In this document: in pieces, positions 1-12,234 of the stretch
How positions within the stretch are numbered: the stretch's first letter is position 1
Layout: every line of letters starts with the position of its first letter
From: Sapria himalayana
Taxonomy: Eukaryota > Streptophyta > Magnoliopsida > Malpighiales > Rafflesiaceae
Length of the DNA: 64,000 nt
Assembly: GCA_029783825.1 (NCBI GenBank)
Contig: JAREIK010008067.1
Span: forward strand, 23,169-87,168
Direction: 5' to 3'
Notes under the pieces: model-generated
Told to the model about the DNA's origin: nothing
Database searches by the model: none
What the model saw: only the letters and a program-made list of their open reading frames with translations
Translations under genes and position numbers: made by a program

Positions 1-3000
1 CACTTAAGGTGTCTATCTCTAATAGAAGAACATGTATGCTTAATACCCATTTCAGTTTCTAATCTTTTCCATATTACCGATGAAATATTTCCTTGAGAAA
101 ACAAGTGATCTAATGTTTCTGTTGCATAGAAACAGCATTCGCACCTGGAGGGGAGTTGTATACCTTTCCTTTTTATGTTTTCATCTATCGGTACAATATT
201 TGAGAGCACTTTCCATGTATGAGTTTTAATTTTTTGACTATTATCATTATTCCAGACCCATTTAAATAATGTTTGCACAACCTTTTTGTTTCTCACTATT
301 TCTTTAATGGATTTGAGAGAGGAAGAACCATCTGCACTCAAAATCCATTTCCAGCCATTTTTGGAGAATTTGGAGTATTTTTCAACTATTTCTCTTTGAT
401 TGAGGATTTGTAGCCAGACTTGTGAGGCTTTGTTCTTTCTTCTATCTTTGCTTGTGTCTCCCTCTATGCAATATTTAGATCTCATAAACTCAGCCCAAAG
501 GCTGTTATTTTCCTTGAGTCTCCACCATCTTTTACACGCACAGGATTTGCCAAGGTCATTTAACTCAACAAAACCTAGCCCTGCTTCCTGTTTAGGGTAG
601 CATAAATCTTTCCACTTTTTCCAGTGAAGCTTTCTTTTTCCAATGGTAGATCCCCACAGAAAATTGGCCAATTCTTTCTCAATACTTTTTTTAATTGCCT
701 CTGGAAGATAGGTAACCATCAGATTTTGCATGGTTACACTTTGAAGCACATGGGTAATTAAAGTAATCCTACCGCTCATGTTAAGTGATTCTACTTTCCA
801 ACCTGCAATTTTATTTTTGATTTTAACATGTAAGAATTCTAAATACTCTTGTTTTAATTTTCCTTCATAAAGCGAGCAGCCAAAATATTGCATAGCGCCT
901 TTTTTATGAGAAAAACCTGTTATTCTGTTAATTTTGAAATTTACGCTTGGTGGGGCATTCTTGGTAGTCATGAATTGACATTTATGGTTATTTATTTTCT
1001 GCCCTGTTTCATTTTCTAATGTTTTTAAAAAGTCCATCAGATTATGTAGGGACTTGGCACTACCGTTTGTGAAGATTATCACATCATCCGCATACGCCAG
1101 ACATCCCACTGAGGGGGTATCTTTCGGCTGTCTAAAATGTCCTATTATGTTAGAGTGCATCTTAACTTTAATGTTAATAATTAATAGTTCTATGTAAATG
1201 TTAAAGAGAGAGGGAGAGAGGGGATCTCCCGTCTTAAACCTCTTAGTGGCTTGATGTCTTTTCCTAGATGTTCATTGACAAGAACTTTGATCCATGAGCT
1301 TGATATACATCTATATATCAGATCAATCCAGGTTTATGAGAAACCCATCTTTCTCATGGTAAAGCATAAGATATTCCATTCTACTCTATCGAAGGCTTTA
1401 GATAGGTCTAACTTTATCAGGACATTATGCCCTCTAGTTTTAGTACCTAATTCTTTAATCATTTCTTTAGCTAGATAGATATTCTCCATTATTAGCCTGT
1501 TTTTCATGAATCCTGACTGTTCTTTAGATATGATTTTTGGTAGAACTCCAGCTAATCTACTTTGAAGAAACTTAGACAAAATTTTGTAGATAGAGTTGCA
1601 TAAGCTAATAGGTCTAAAATCCTCTGCTATTTGAGGATTTTCTGTTTTTGGAATGAGAGCGATATACGTGCTGCTCCATTTCTTACCTATCTCAGCTCCA
1701 CAAAAAATCCAGATTATGACATTTAAGAGCTCATTTTTTATAATAGGCCAGCAATTTTGGTAAAATTCATTATTCCACCCATCCGGGCCCGGAGCGCTAT
1801 TTTTGCCCAGACTAAAAACCGTAGTCTTTAGTTCTTCTTCATTCGGAAATCTTGTGAGCATATCATTTTCTACACTAGTGATTTTATGTTCAATGTTATG
1901 TAGAAGATAATTTTCATGCAGGTTTATATCTCCTCTAAATAATCTTTCAAAGTGATCATCAAAGTGATTTTTAATATCTATATCTTTATCTAACCATTTA
2001 TTTAGATTGTTTTTTATGCCTTTTATTCTATGGTTTTGTATTTTAAGTTTGGCTGATTTTTGAAAGAACTTCGTGTTTTTGTCTCCTTCTTTCAGCCATT
2101 TTATTTTGGCTTTTTGTTTCCAGAAGACTTCCTCCATGAGAAGCTTTAGTTTTAATTCGGCTTGTGCTCTATTTAACTCCTTTCTACTGTCTTTATTTTT
2201 AGGTAAATAATCATCTAGTTCCCTTTTTTCAACTTCCTGTTCTGCTTCAATGATGTTATTATTGATATTGCCAAAGATATCTTTATTCCATGTTCTTAAG
2301 TGTTTTTTAAGTCTATTTAGCTTCATATTCCAGATTTGACCCGGATTACCTGAAGCTTCCTTTGACCATGAATTTTTAACCGTATTAATAAATGTGTGAT
2401 GCAAGCACCATGCATTCTGGAATTTAAAAGAGTTATTTATTAGTCTAGATTTTTCTACCAATATGATTAGTGGATTGTGGTCTGAACATGATCTATTTAG
2501 ATGTTTCACTGACGTGGATCCATATGACTCTAGCCATTTTATATTATATAATACTCTGTCTAATCTTGCCCATATGGTCCTTTTATCTTTCTGGTTATTG
2601 CGCCAGGTGTAACGAGAGCTTAGGAAGCTTGCTTCCATTAGACTGGCCTCTGATATAGTCTTATTAAAATGAGAGATAGCTTTTTTGTTAGGAGGATTTC
2701 CCCCTGTTTTTTCACAAACTTTCCTTATTATGTTAAAGTCACCTCCTATTATCCAGGGTATGTTTAAATTGGCTATTTTTAGTATGTCGTCCCAAAGGGA
2801 CCTTCTACCTTCTTTGGTGTATTTAGCATAGACTGCCGAAATTATTTCATCCCGGGCAGAATCTAAGCTAAAGTTGATCATTTGATCTGAGTCTTCTAAA
2901 ATGTTTATGTTAAATATGTTTTTCCAAAATAGCCAAATTTTGTTATTTTTATTGGAAAATGCCTCATCAAATCCTAAGATATTTTTATAGTGTTCTATCT

Positions 3001-3130
3001 GGTCCTTACTTATTAAGGGTTCAGCTAAAATTATAAGTGGAGTTTTATGGATTTGTATTAATTTTTTAATTCTTTTTATAGTAGGGGCGTTTCCGATGCC
3101 CCTTGCATTCCAGTAAAGAAATCTAAACAT
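1..3130 (-). pseudogene. LINE ORF2: endonuclease / reverse transcriptase, partial
   Basis: ORF2 of a plant L1 element nicks target DNA and copies the element RNA at the nick (target-primed reverse transcription). The best start is the ATG at 3130, giving MFRFLYWNARGIGN, the usual start of the AP-endonuclease domain. An upstream in-frame ATG at 3175 adds 15 residues but lies inside ORF1. Seen in order: GGDFN near 2730-2750 and SCSDHNPL near 2470-2495 (endonuclease), SAPGPDGWNNEFY near 1780-1800, RPISLCNSIYKILSKFLQSR and DLSKAFDRVEW (reverse transcriptase), GDPLSPSLF near 1205-1230, YADD at 1083-1094, and a Cys-Cys-His zf-RVT pattern ending in HLF near 90-150. The frame is broken by a TAA at 1334-1336 and a one-base shift near 1240-1275, after which it is open to position 1. 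Any RNase H region would lie outside the window. The assignment is strong; the copy is defective. Confidence 0.92.
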
Positions 3131-4559
3131 TGGAGTTAGATTTAGCCCTAGCTCTAGTGGTGCACTTTGAATCATAAGTTTTATTTATGTATTTTTTCCT
3201 ATTTCTAGATCTTTTTATAGCACTCGTATCTTCTATTTTCTCCTCTCCCCACTTCCTACCTAGCTGAACGGCCATGATTTTTATTTCTTCCATGGCCCAT
3301 TCTCTATTTCGCATTTTATTATAGAATCTTTCAATATCTATATCATCTTTAGAGGTTTTAAAAGGCTTTGGATCTTCCTCTTTTTTGTCTAGGTTGATCC
3401 CACTTCTAACCTCTAGCTCATCTTCTGAGCTATTAACTATTTCCGTTGCCCAGCTCTTTTCTACAACTTTCTTTTTTTCAAATCTTCCTCTACTAACTCT
3501 TTTATTAATTTCTGCAATTTTTTGCATAAGTTCATGAGTTTTATTGAATTCCAATCTATCTATTTCCTCTCTCTCTCTTTTTCTCTAGGAGGCACATATT
3601 CTACAATTTCTAATCCAGTTTCTACTGCCCCTAGGTTCTGTTCTAATGTTTGGGGGGGCTTTATTCTGTATTCCTCTCTTCCCCTCCTTGCGGTTGTTCT
3701 AGTGCCAAGCCATTGTTTGTCTTCTAAGTGTTTCTTTTTAACTAAACATTGGTCACAACTATGGCCAAGTTTACTGCAGTAAGAACAATAATATGGAAGG
3801 TTTTCGGAAGTTATTTCTTGCCAGAAACCTTCTCCCTCTTTGGTTCCAATCCATATGCGGGGTGGGATAGGTTGCAGTAAGTTAACCTCTATGCATACTC
3901 GAGCAACACTAGGGCGAGACAATGTGGCAGTAGCACCATCGAGAAGGAGAGGGGTGCCCACTGCATATGCAATATGATAGAGGGAGAATTTATCAAGAGA
4001 TGTATGGGCAGCAAAGGGATAAGGAACCAAACCGGTGTTAATGGTGATTTTAGCTTGGTTGAGAAGGATGGCATCCTCATGAAAGCTCGCATGGGGTAGC
4101 CCATAATGTACCATATACCTTTCAACCAGACCCTGTGGAAATCTTCCTCACTGGATAGTTGCAGAAGAATGTGCTTGGCATCGAGAACACCTATTTTTGT
4201 TAGACTTTTAAGCTTCAATGATGAATAGAAAGCACGAATATCTTCAATGCGCGGACGGCCATGTGAAAATTTGCCCACCAGCGTGAATTTGTGGGCTTCA
4301 GAGAGCATATCAATATCTGTCAAGGAGAACTCTATCGAGGGTTCTCCATTTTTTTCCCATGAATATCCGAAGCTTGCGAATAGGGATGCGCAGTCTTATT
4401 GAATTGTTGGGAAAACAACTTCTTATTCGTTAAATAATCAAAATGCTCCATTTGATGCTTGAAATTGCCTTGTTCTTCAATGGTTTTTGATGTTTCTCTC
4501 TCTAAAAACGTGTTTCTCTCTCTAGAACTTGAGAGAAAAACTTGAGAGGAAGATCGCAT
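3123..4559 (-). pseudogene. LINE ORF1: DUF4283 / CCHC zinc-knuckle protein
   Basis: This is the gag-like nucleic-acid-binding ORF1 protein of plant LINEs, expected to coat element RNA. The likely start is the ATG at 4559 (MRSSSQVFLSS). The DUF4283 part runs through LVGKFSHGRPRIEDIRAF, GYPMRAFMRMPSF, DKFSLYHIAYAVGTP and LSRPSVARVCIEVNLL. A CX2CX4HX4C knuckle (YCSYCSKLGHSCDQC) follows near 3735-3790, then a charged tail to the TAG at 3123. The reading frame changes three times: in an A7 run near 4352, near 3995 between LPIH and DKFSLY, and in a GA-rich run near 3580. Two of the three fall in slippage-prone runs. The gene is a pseudogene unless these are sequencing errors. Confidence 0.85.
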
Positions 4560-5730
4560 TTTCTTTTTCTTCTTCTTCTTCTTCTGATTGAATTATTCTT
4601 ATTCTTATTCTTTTTCATTCTTCTTATTCTTATTATTCTTTTTATTCTTATTATTCTTTTTATTCTTCTTATTCTTTTTATTCTTCTTTTAAACTTATTA
4701 TTCTTATTCTTCTTATTTTTCTTTTCTTCTTTTCTTCATATTCTTATTATAGTACTTATTTTTTCTTATTCTTTTTATTCTTCTTATTTTTCTTATTCTT
4801 CTTATTCTTTGTATTCTTCTTATTCTTCTTTTTATTATTATTCTTCTTATTTTTATTCTTATTCATAATCTTCTTATTCTTGTTATTCTTTTTTTCTTCA
4901 TATTCTTGTTATTCTTCTTATTTTTCTTATTATTCTTATTATTATTATTCTTCTTATTCTTCTTATTCTTCACATTCTTCTTATTCTTATCATTCTTTTT
5001 ATTCTTCTCATTCTTCTTATTCTTATTCTTTTCATTCTTCTTATTTTTCTTTTCATGTTTTTCAGGTTATTCTTCTTATTATTCTTATTCTTATTATTAT
5101 TCTTATTCTTCTTATTTTTTTTATTCTTCTTATTCTTATTATTCTTCTTATTCTTTTTATTCTTGTTATTCTTCTTATTATTCATATTCTTAATTTTTAT
5201 TCTTTTTATTCTTCTTATTTAAATTTTCTTCTTTTTTATTCCTATCATTCTTATTCTTCTTATTCTTATTATTCTTCATATTATTTTTATTCTTCTTATT
5301 CTTTTAATTCTTCTTATTCTTCTTTTGTAATATTAATCTTCATATTCTTTTTATTCTTCTTATTATTAATATTCTTTTTATTCTTCTTATTCTTTTTATT
5401 CTTCTTGTTATTCTTATTATTCTTTTTATTTTTATTCTTCCTAGTCTGCTTATTCTTCTTTTTTTTTATTTTTATACTTATTATTCTTTTTATTCTTCAT
5501 ATTCTTTAATTCTTCATATTCTACATATTATTTTTATACTTATTATTTATCTTATACTTTTTATTCTTATTATTATTATTATTATTATTATCCTTATTCT
5601 TATTCTATTTCTTAATCTTCTAAATCTTCTAATTATTCTTATTCCTCTTAAAGTTCTTTTTCTTCTTATTCTTATCTTTTTTTTTATTATTCTTCTTTTT
5701 TTATTTATACTTCTTATTCTATTTTTTTAA
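4560..5730 (+). repeat. Degenerate 9-bp satellite (TTATTCTTC), first block
   Basis: Nearly pure pyrimidine on the plus strand, built from TTATTCTTC with many single-base variants (TTTTTATTC, ATTATTC). The unit has no stop codon in five of six frames, so long open frames rich in Tyr-Ser-Ser, Leu-Phe-Phe, Ile-Leu-Leu or Lys-Asn-Lys appear here. They are not genes. Confidence 0.9.
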
Positions 5731-6404
5731 GTGTTATTTATTAGTTATAACCCTCTCTTTTGGCGGAGGAATACTATTTTTACAAACTAACATCTACCCT
5801 TATCCCTATTACACCCAATATTTAAGAAAATCTTTAACATTTACATCAAACTAAGTGTATAAATTTATAGAGAAATGCTTTTGAGGTTCTTGAGTTCTTC
5901 CTTTAATCTTTGAGAAGTTAATTCTTTCTAATGATACCATGGCTGAATCTTTATTCGTATAGTAATGATTAATGCAGTATTTTTCAAGAGTCCATGTCTC
6001 TTTCATGTCTTGTAAAGTAAGACCTTTGATTCTTCATGTTGAAATTCTGCTTTGCTTCTATTAAATTCAGTTGGAAATCTACTATATGCTGGAATTCTTC
6101 TTGTAATGTTACTCTTTGAGAGATGCTAGAATACTATCGCTTTTTTAGAGTATCCTGCCTTGAATATCAGCATTGCATCTTTTAAATTCTGCTTTGCATC
6201 TATAAATATTCTGCCAGAAGTGCTTGCTAATCAGCAGCTCTTAACTTTACTGCTTAACCTACAAACATTCCAGCCTGCATAAAATCAAGGGCATCATATC
6301 CATATAAGATGAAAACCCATTTACCATCAATTTCTGGATATTTCAACCAGAAAAACTAGAAAATTCAGTAGCAGACTCCTTGGTTGTATCATTAATGTAT
6401 CCTT
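5731..6404. other. Non-satellite spacer between two satellite blocks
   Basis: AT-rich sequence without a credible gene. It opens with CCCTCTCTTTTGGCGGAGGA (from 5751), which recurs at 9916 after the second satellite block with about 100 bp of weaker similarity. It also holds two copies of AAATTCTGCTTTGC about 140 bp apart (near 6043 and 6184). It may be the original flank of a duplicated satellite. Confidence 0.5.
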
Positions 6405-9400
6405 TTGTTGATTTTCAGAATACTTCTTATTCTATTTATTCTTCTTATTAATCATATTCTTCTATTTGTTTTTATTCTTATAATTCTTCTTATTCTTCGC
6501 ATTCTTATTATTTTTTTTATTCTTCTTATTCTTTGTATTCTTCTTATTCTTCTATTCATCTTATTTTTCTTATTTTTCTTATTCTTCTTTTTCATTTTAT
6601 TCTTGTTATTTTTTTTATAATTCTTATTCATTTTATACTTCTTATTTTTGTAATTCTTTTTATTATACTTATTTTTCTTATTCTTCTTATTCTTCTTTTT
6701 CATTTTATTCTTGTTATTCTTTTTATAATTCTTATTCATTTTATCCTTCTTATTTTTCTAATTCTTTTTATTATACATATTTTTCTTATTCTTCTTATTC
6801 TTATTTTCTTCTTATACTTCTTTTTAATTTTATTCTTCTTATTTATCCTATTCAGCTTGTTCTTCTTAACTTCTTTTGCTTTTTATTCTTTTTGCTCTTT
6901 TTATTCTTCTTAAACTTCTTATTCTTTTTATTCTTCTAGTTATTCTTATTCTTATTATTCTTCTTATTTTTCTTATTTTTATTATTTTTCTTTTTCTTAT
7001 TATTTTTCTTATCTTCTTTTTCTATTTTCTTCTTATTCTTCTTTTTTTAATTATTCTTCTTATTCTTCTTTATATTCTAATTCTTATTATTCGTTTTTTT
7101 CTTCTTATACTTATTTTTCTTCTTTTTCTTCTTATTCTTTTTATTTATCTTAATCATCTTATTATCATTATTATTATTATTATTATTATTATTCTTCTTC
7201 TTCTTCTTATTCTTCTTATTCTTCTAATTCTTCTTATTCTTCTAATTCTTCTTATTCTTCTCATACTTCTTATTCTTCGTATTCTTCTTATTCTTCTTAT
7301 TCTTCGTATTCTTTTTATTATTCACATTCTTCTTATTCTTATCATTCTTTTTATTCTTCTCGTTCTTCTTATTCTTCTTATTCTTCTCATTCTTCTAATT
7401 TTTCTTTTTCATGTTTTTTAAGTTATTCTTCTTATTACTCTTATTCTTATTATTCTTCTTATTCTTCTTATTTTTTTTATTTTTTTTATTTTTTTTATTT
7501 TTTTTATTCTTATTATTCTTCTTATTCATATTATTCTTGTTATTCTCATTATTCTTCTTATTATTCATATTCTTAATTTTTATTCTTTTTATTCTTCTTA
7601 TTTAAATTTTCTTCTTTTTTATTCATATCATTCTTATTCTTTTTATTCTTATTATTCTTCTTATTATTTGTATTCTTCTTATTCTTTTAATTCTTCGCAT
7701 TCTTCTTTTGTAATATTAATCTTCATATTCTTTTTATTCTTCTTATTATTCATATTCATTTTATTCTTCTTATTCTTTTTATCCTTTTTATTATTCTTAT
7801 TATTCTTTTTATTCTTCATATTCTTTAATTATTCATATTCTTCATATTATTTTTATACTTATTATTCATCTTATACTTCTTATTCTTCTTATTCTTATTC
7901 TATTTCTTAATCTTCTAAATCTTCTAATTATTCTTATTCCTCTTAAAGTTCTTTTTCTTCTTATTCTTATATTTTTATTATTATTCTTCTTTTTTTATTT
8001 TTTCTTCTTATTCTATTTATTCTTCTTATTAATCTTATTCTTCTTATTATTTTTATTCTTATAATTCTTCTTATTCTTTGCATTCTTATTATTTTTTTAT
8101 TATTCTTATTCTTCTTATTCTTTTATCTTCTTATTCATCTTATTTTCTTATTTTTCTTATTCTTCTTATTCTTCTTATTCTTCTTTTCATTTTATTCTTG
8201 TTATTTTTTTTATAATTCTTATTCATTTTATACTTCTTATTTTTCTAATTCTTTTTATTATACTTATTTTTCTTATTCTTCTTATTCTTCTTTTTTTCTT
8301 ATACTTCTTTTAAATGTTATTCTTGTTATTTATCCTATTCATCTTATTCTTCTTAACTTCTTCTGCTTTTTATTCTTCTTGTTCTTTTTATTCTTCTTAA
8401 ACTTCTTATTCTTCTTATTCTTCTTATTCTTCTTATTCTTATTCTTATTTTTCTTCTTATTTTTCTTATTTTTATTATTTTTCTTTTTCTTATTATTTTT
8501 CTTATTATTTTTCTTATTCTTTTTATTCTTCTTTTTCTTTTTTCATCTTATTCTTCTTTTTCTAATTATTCTTCTTATTCTTCTTAATATTCTAATTCTT
8601 ATTATTCTTTTTCTTCTTCTTATACTTATTTATCTTCTTTTCTTCTTTTTCTTCTTATTCTTTTTATTTATCTTAATCATCTTATTATTATTATCATTAT
8701 TCTTCTTCTATTCTTCTTATTCTTCTAATTCTTCTTATTCTTCTTATTCTTATTCTTCTTATTCAAGTTATACTTCTTATTCTTCTTTATTCTTGTTATT
8801 CAACTTATTCTTCTTATTCTTCTTACTCATTTTATTTTTTATATTCTTTTTATTCTCCTTATTCTTCTTATTCATTTTATTCTTGTTATCTTTTTATTCT
8901 AATTATTATTCTTATTCTTCTTCTTATTTTTATTATTCTTCTTATACGTCTTATTCTTCTTATCATTCTTATTCTTCATAATTTTCTTATTCTTTTTTTT
9001 TCATCTTAATCTACTTATACGTCTTATTCTTCTTATTATTCATATTCTTTTTATTCTTCTTATTCTTTTTATTCTTCATATTATTATTTGTCTTCTTATT
9101 CTTCTTATTCTTCTTATACTTTTTAGTTTTCTTATTCTACTTATTCTTATTATTCTCTTATTCTTCGTATTCTTCTTAATCTTTGTTTTCATCTTATTTT
9201 CTCATTCTTCTTATTCTTCATATTCTTTTTATTCTACTTTTCTTCTTATACTTTTCATAGGCATTATTCTTCCTATTCTTTTATTACTCTTATTATGTTT
9301 ATTATTTTTATCCTTCTTATTCTTATTATTCTTAAAATTCTACTTATTATTCTTACTTTTTTTATTCTTCTTATTATTTTTATTCATTTTATTCTTTTTA

Positions 9401-9890
9401 TTCTTCTTATTAATCTCTAATAATATATTCTTTATATTATTCTTTTTCATCTTATTCTTTATATTTTTTTAATTTTAATTCTGCTTATTCTTCTTATTCT
9501 TGTGATTCATCTTATTCTTTTTTTTATTATTAATCTTATTATTCATTTTATTCTTATTTTAAATCTTATTCTTCATATCTTCTTAATCTTCTTAATCTTT
9601 TTATTATTCTTATTTTTTTTATTCAACTTATTATTCTTTTTCTTCTTTTCTTATTATTATTCCTATTCTTCTTTTTTTCCTTTTCTTCTTTTTCTTCTTT
9701 TCTTCTTATTCATCTTATTCTTCTTTTCTTCTTATTCATCTTATTCTTCTTAACCTCCTTTTTCTTTTTATTCTTTTTATTCTTCTTATTCTTCCTTTCT
9801 TTTTATTCTTATTATTTTTTTTATTCTTCTTTTTTTTCTTATTTCTTCTTATTTTACTTATTTTCCTTATTCTTCTTATTCTCCTTTTTT
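6405..9890 (+). repeat. Degenerate 9-bp satellite (TTATTCTTC), second block with higher-order duplications
   Basis: Same pyrimidine satellite as 4560-5730. Rare non-unit sequences act as markers and show internal duplication. The marker TTATTTATCCTATTC followed by TTCTTCTTAACTTCTT occurs near 6840 and again near 8328. The marker TTAATCTTCTAAATCTTC occurs near 5608 and again near 7908. A segment around 6421-6560 resembles 8003-8140. Spacings of about 1.49-1.58 kb and about 2.3 kb indicate large-scale copying inside the array, not only slippage. Confidence 0.85.
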
Positions 9891-10152
9891 AATGTTTTTT
9901 TCTTAATTATAATATCCCTCTCTTTTGGCGGAGGAATACCATTGTTACATGCTAAGATACTACCCTTTGCCCTTTTACACCATTTTAAACAATTAAAAAA
10001 AAAATATAGCAAGCAATTGATAATGTCCTACGCTATCTATTATGTCGGAACTCTAACTTTTATTCCATAGGATTCTCCTAGTTTCCATTTTTATGAAATT
10101 TAGCAATTTTAAAACACTACTTGAGCCTTCTGCCTGCCAGTCTAGTAAATAC

Positions 10153-10245
10153 TTTCTGCTTGATTTTTCTACTTGATTTTTCTGCTTGATTTTTCTACTT
10201 GAATTATCTACTTGAGCTTTCTGCTTCAGCTATCTGTTTCAGCAT
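10153..10245 (+). repeat. Short 13-bp tandem repeat
   Basis: Alternating TTTTTCTGCTTGA and TTTTTCTACTTGA units, about five to six copies that decay to the right. Confidence 0.6.
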
Positions 10246-11020
10246 TCTACCTACCTATCTTCTCATAGGTAAATTTCTTATATTTTCCTACCATCTCTTT
10301 TGCACCTTAATCATCATCTTCTGCTGCAACTTTGGATATACATCCACTAGTTACTACCTATATCTTTGTCAACTAGTATAGCTCCTACCTTGGCCACTCT
10401 CTTGCTACTACTATCCTTTCTAAACAACATTCCTACTACTGCCCTGGTTGCTCCTTTTAGTGTCTGCCTAATTCTCTGTACACTTGTATAGCTTCTGATT
10501 TGACTGTCACCTATAGCCACATATCACAGCAAACATACAATACAATCCTAGCTGGTGTTGCCTGTCTGCATTTATGGTGCTCGCCTTTATTGTTTCAGTT
10601 TGTGTATAGAAGTAGTTACTATCAATTAGTTGGTTGTAGTGTGTTTCTACTGTTATTATTGAGCTCCTTCTAGTTCCTGCCAGGCTCTCTACTACTTCTA
10701 GAGTTATTTCTCTTCCATTCTTTTTCTCTGTTTCAGACAAACAAACAAAGAATAACAAACAAACAAGTCACATCTTCTCTACTTCTGTCTATGTGTCTTT
10801 ATCAACCAAAGCAGTAGAATAATCTGACAGTTGGACCAGCTTTATTTGCCTCTACCATCTGCCCATTCATAAAAAGAAACCAAAACAAACAAATATACAT
10901 CCATCACCTCCTCTCCCTTGCTGCTACCTCTCTACCAGCAACATGCCACACCCCCACCTTCAGCAATAATATTCATTCCAAATTCTAACCAACAAATTCC
11001 AAATTCTAATAAATACGTGG

Positions 11021-11100
11021 TTACACCCGGCCATCACGTGTCAACTAACAAACCCCCAGATAGACCCAGCCATCACGTGGAAACTATCAAACCTCCGGTG
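11021..11100 (+). repeat. Two 39-bp CACGTG-bearing units
   Basis: Two copies of the unit seen in the larger array at 11941-12234, with CACGTG at 11035-11040 and 11074-11079, exactly 39 bp apart. They sit just outside the LTR, beyond the primer-binding site. Confidence 0.75.
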
Positions 11101-11146
11101 GTACAACACTGGATATGTACAACACCAAGGAATTCAGGAACCTAAC

Positions 11147-11157
11147 CTCTGATACCA
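11147..11157 (-). other. Primer-binding site, tRNA-iMet type
   Basis: On the minus strand this reads TGGTATCAGAG, the plant LTR-retrotransposon primer-binding site complementary to the 3' end of initiator tRNA-Met. It lies three bases (GCT) after the LTR end CTTGTCA, the usual spacing. Confidence 0.75.
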
Positions 11158-11940
11158 AGCTGACAAGACTCGACCTAGATACCCTTCCCAAATTTCCCAG
11201 ATGGTCCTGCCTGGTGAAATCAACATATGTAATACCACAATATCTCAATTATATAAAAAATCCACAACCGCTCAATACCATTACCAACCCAAATTAATAT
11301 AGTTCCTAACCACATGCATACATAATAAGGACTCATATTAGATTACTACCAATACCAGAGCATTCTAAGAGTATTTGTGAAATTTAGGGATACAATGAAA
11401 ATACAAGTCCAATAAACAAGACAGCTGAATGAAGTAGAATACTATAGCTGTAGCAGACAGAGCGGTGTAGAATCTGGCGTGAGGTAGGCCCTACGATCTG
11501 CCTGGACCTAGGGAACAAATTTAATACAATAAACGTGAGAATATAAATCTCAGTAAGTGGCATAGTTATAAAAAAATACTGTTTATTTTAAAACATTTCT
11601 TCTTTCAAGACCTCACGCCCACTCTTTTGTAAAGTTCACCGTTTAAAATATTTCACAAAACCCGATTCTACCGATCCCAAACAAACAAATTTCATGCTCA
11701 AAATCTAACCGACATGACTACTAATAAGCAATAATATAGTATAACCCATTCACAGCACACATATGAATTGTCCACAATGCACAAATCAAGCATAAAGCAT
11801 GTATGAGCTTCATGTTGCAGAAACAACTATTGAAGTACCAAAATCATAAGTATTATATGGTTATACATTATTTAGAAGTCAACTGTGTACCGTACCAGAA
11901 ATACACCATAAACCATCGGTAAGCTCGACCTCACAACACC

Positions 11941-12234
11941 ATGACAACTAATAAATCTATGGTTACACCCGGCCATCACGTGGAAACTAACAAATCACCA
12001 GGTAGACCCGGCCATCACGTGGCAACTAACAAATCTCCAGGTAAACCCGACCATCACGTGGTAACTAACATGCCCCCAGGTAGACCCGGCCATCACATGG
12101 CAACTATCAAACCTCCGGGCAACCCCAGCCATCACGTGGCACCTAATAAACCTCAGGGTAAACCTGACCATCATGTGTCACCTAATAAATCTCCGGGTGA
12201 ACCAATCCATCACGTGTACACTAATCACATATAA
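11941..12234 (+). repeat. 39-bp minisatellite with CACGTG in each unit
   Basis: About seven head-to-tail 39-bp units. CACGTG occurs at 11977, 12016, 12055, 12133 and 12211; the two missing positions carry CACATG (12094) and CATGTG (12172), one change each. Because 39 is a multiple of three, the array is open in one plus-strand frame (97 codons, Pro-Gly-His-His-Val repeats). This is best read as a by-product, since the frame lies inside an LTR. Confidence 0.9.

Larger units (their letters stand above)
1..4559 (-). mobile_element. L1-type LINE retrotransposon, 3' part cut by window edge
   Basis: Non-LTR retrotransposon read on the minus strand. It holds ORF1 (nucleic-acid-binding, DUF4283 plus zinc knuckle) followed by ORF2 (endonuclease, reverse transcriptase, zf-RVT), the order usual for plant L1 elements. 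The first ORF1 codons lie at about 4559 and the 9-bp satellite begins directly upstream, so no separate 5' UTR can be delimited. The 3' UTR, poly(A) tail and target duplication lie outside the window. Both ORFs carry frameshifts or stops, so this copy looks inactive, but few breaks are present and it is not very old. Confidence 0.9.
9891..11146 (-). other. Probable leader of a minus-strand gypsy-type retroelement
   Basis: Lies immediately downstream, in the minus-strand sense, of a primer-binding site and LTR. No gag or pol motif is visible; small open frames such as the 83-residue one at 10507-10758 on the minus strand match no domain I recognise. It contains a short TTCTGCTTGAT repeat (10153-10245) and two 39-bp CACGTG units (11021-11100). 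The coding interior that should follow is absent, replaced by the 9-bp satellite. Confidence 0.4.

Noticed and set aside
4542..5509. Plus-strand open frames of Tyr-Ser, Phe-Leu or Ile-Leu repeats as membrane-like proteins
   Set aside because: They follow directly from a stop-free 9-bp satellite. Composition is identical in overlapping frames, with no gene signals.
10507..10758. 83-codon minus-strand open frame as gag
   Set aside because: No zinc knuckle or gag-like pattern; position in the leader only.
11941..12234. 97-codon His-His-Val repeat protein
   Set aside because: The 39-bp unit is a multiple of three so it stays open by chance, and it lies antisense in an LTR. Kept as a repeat, not a gene.
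11941..12234. CRISPR array
   Set aside because: Head-to-tail units with no unique spacers, in plant DNA with no cas genes.
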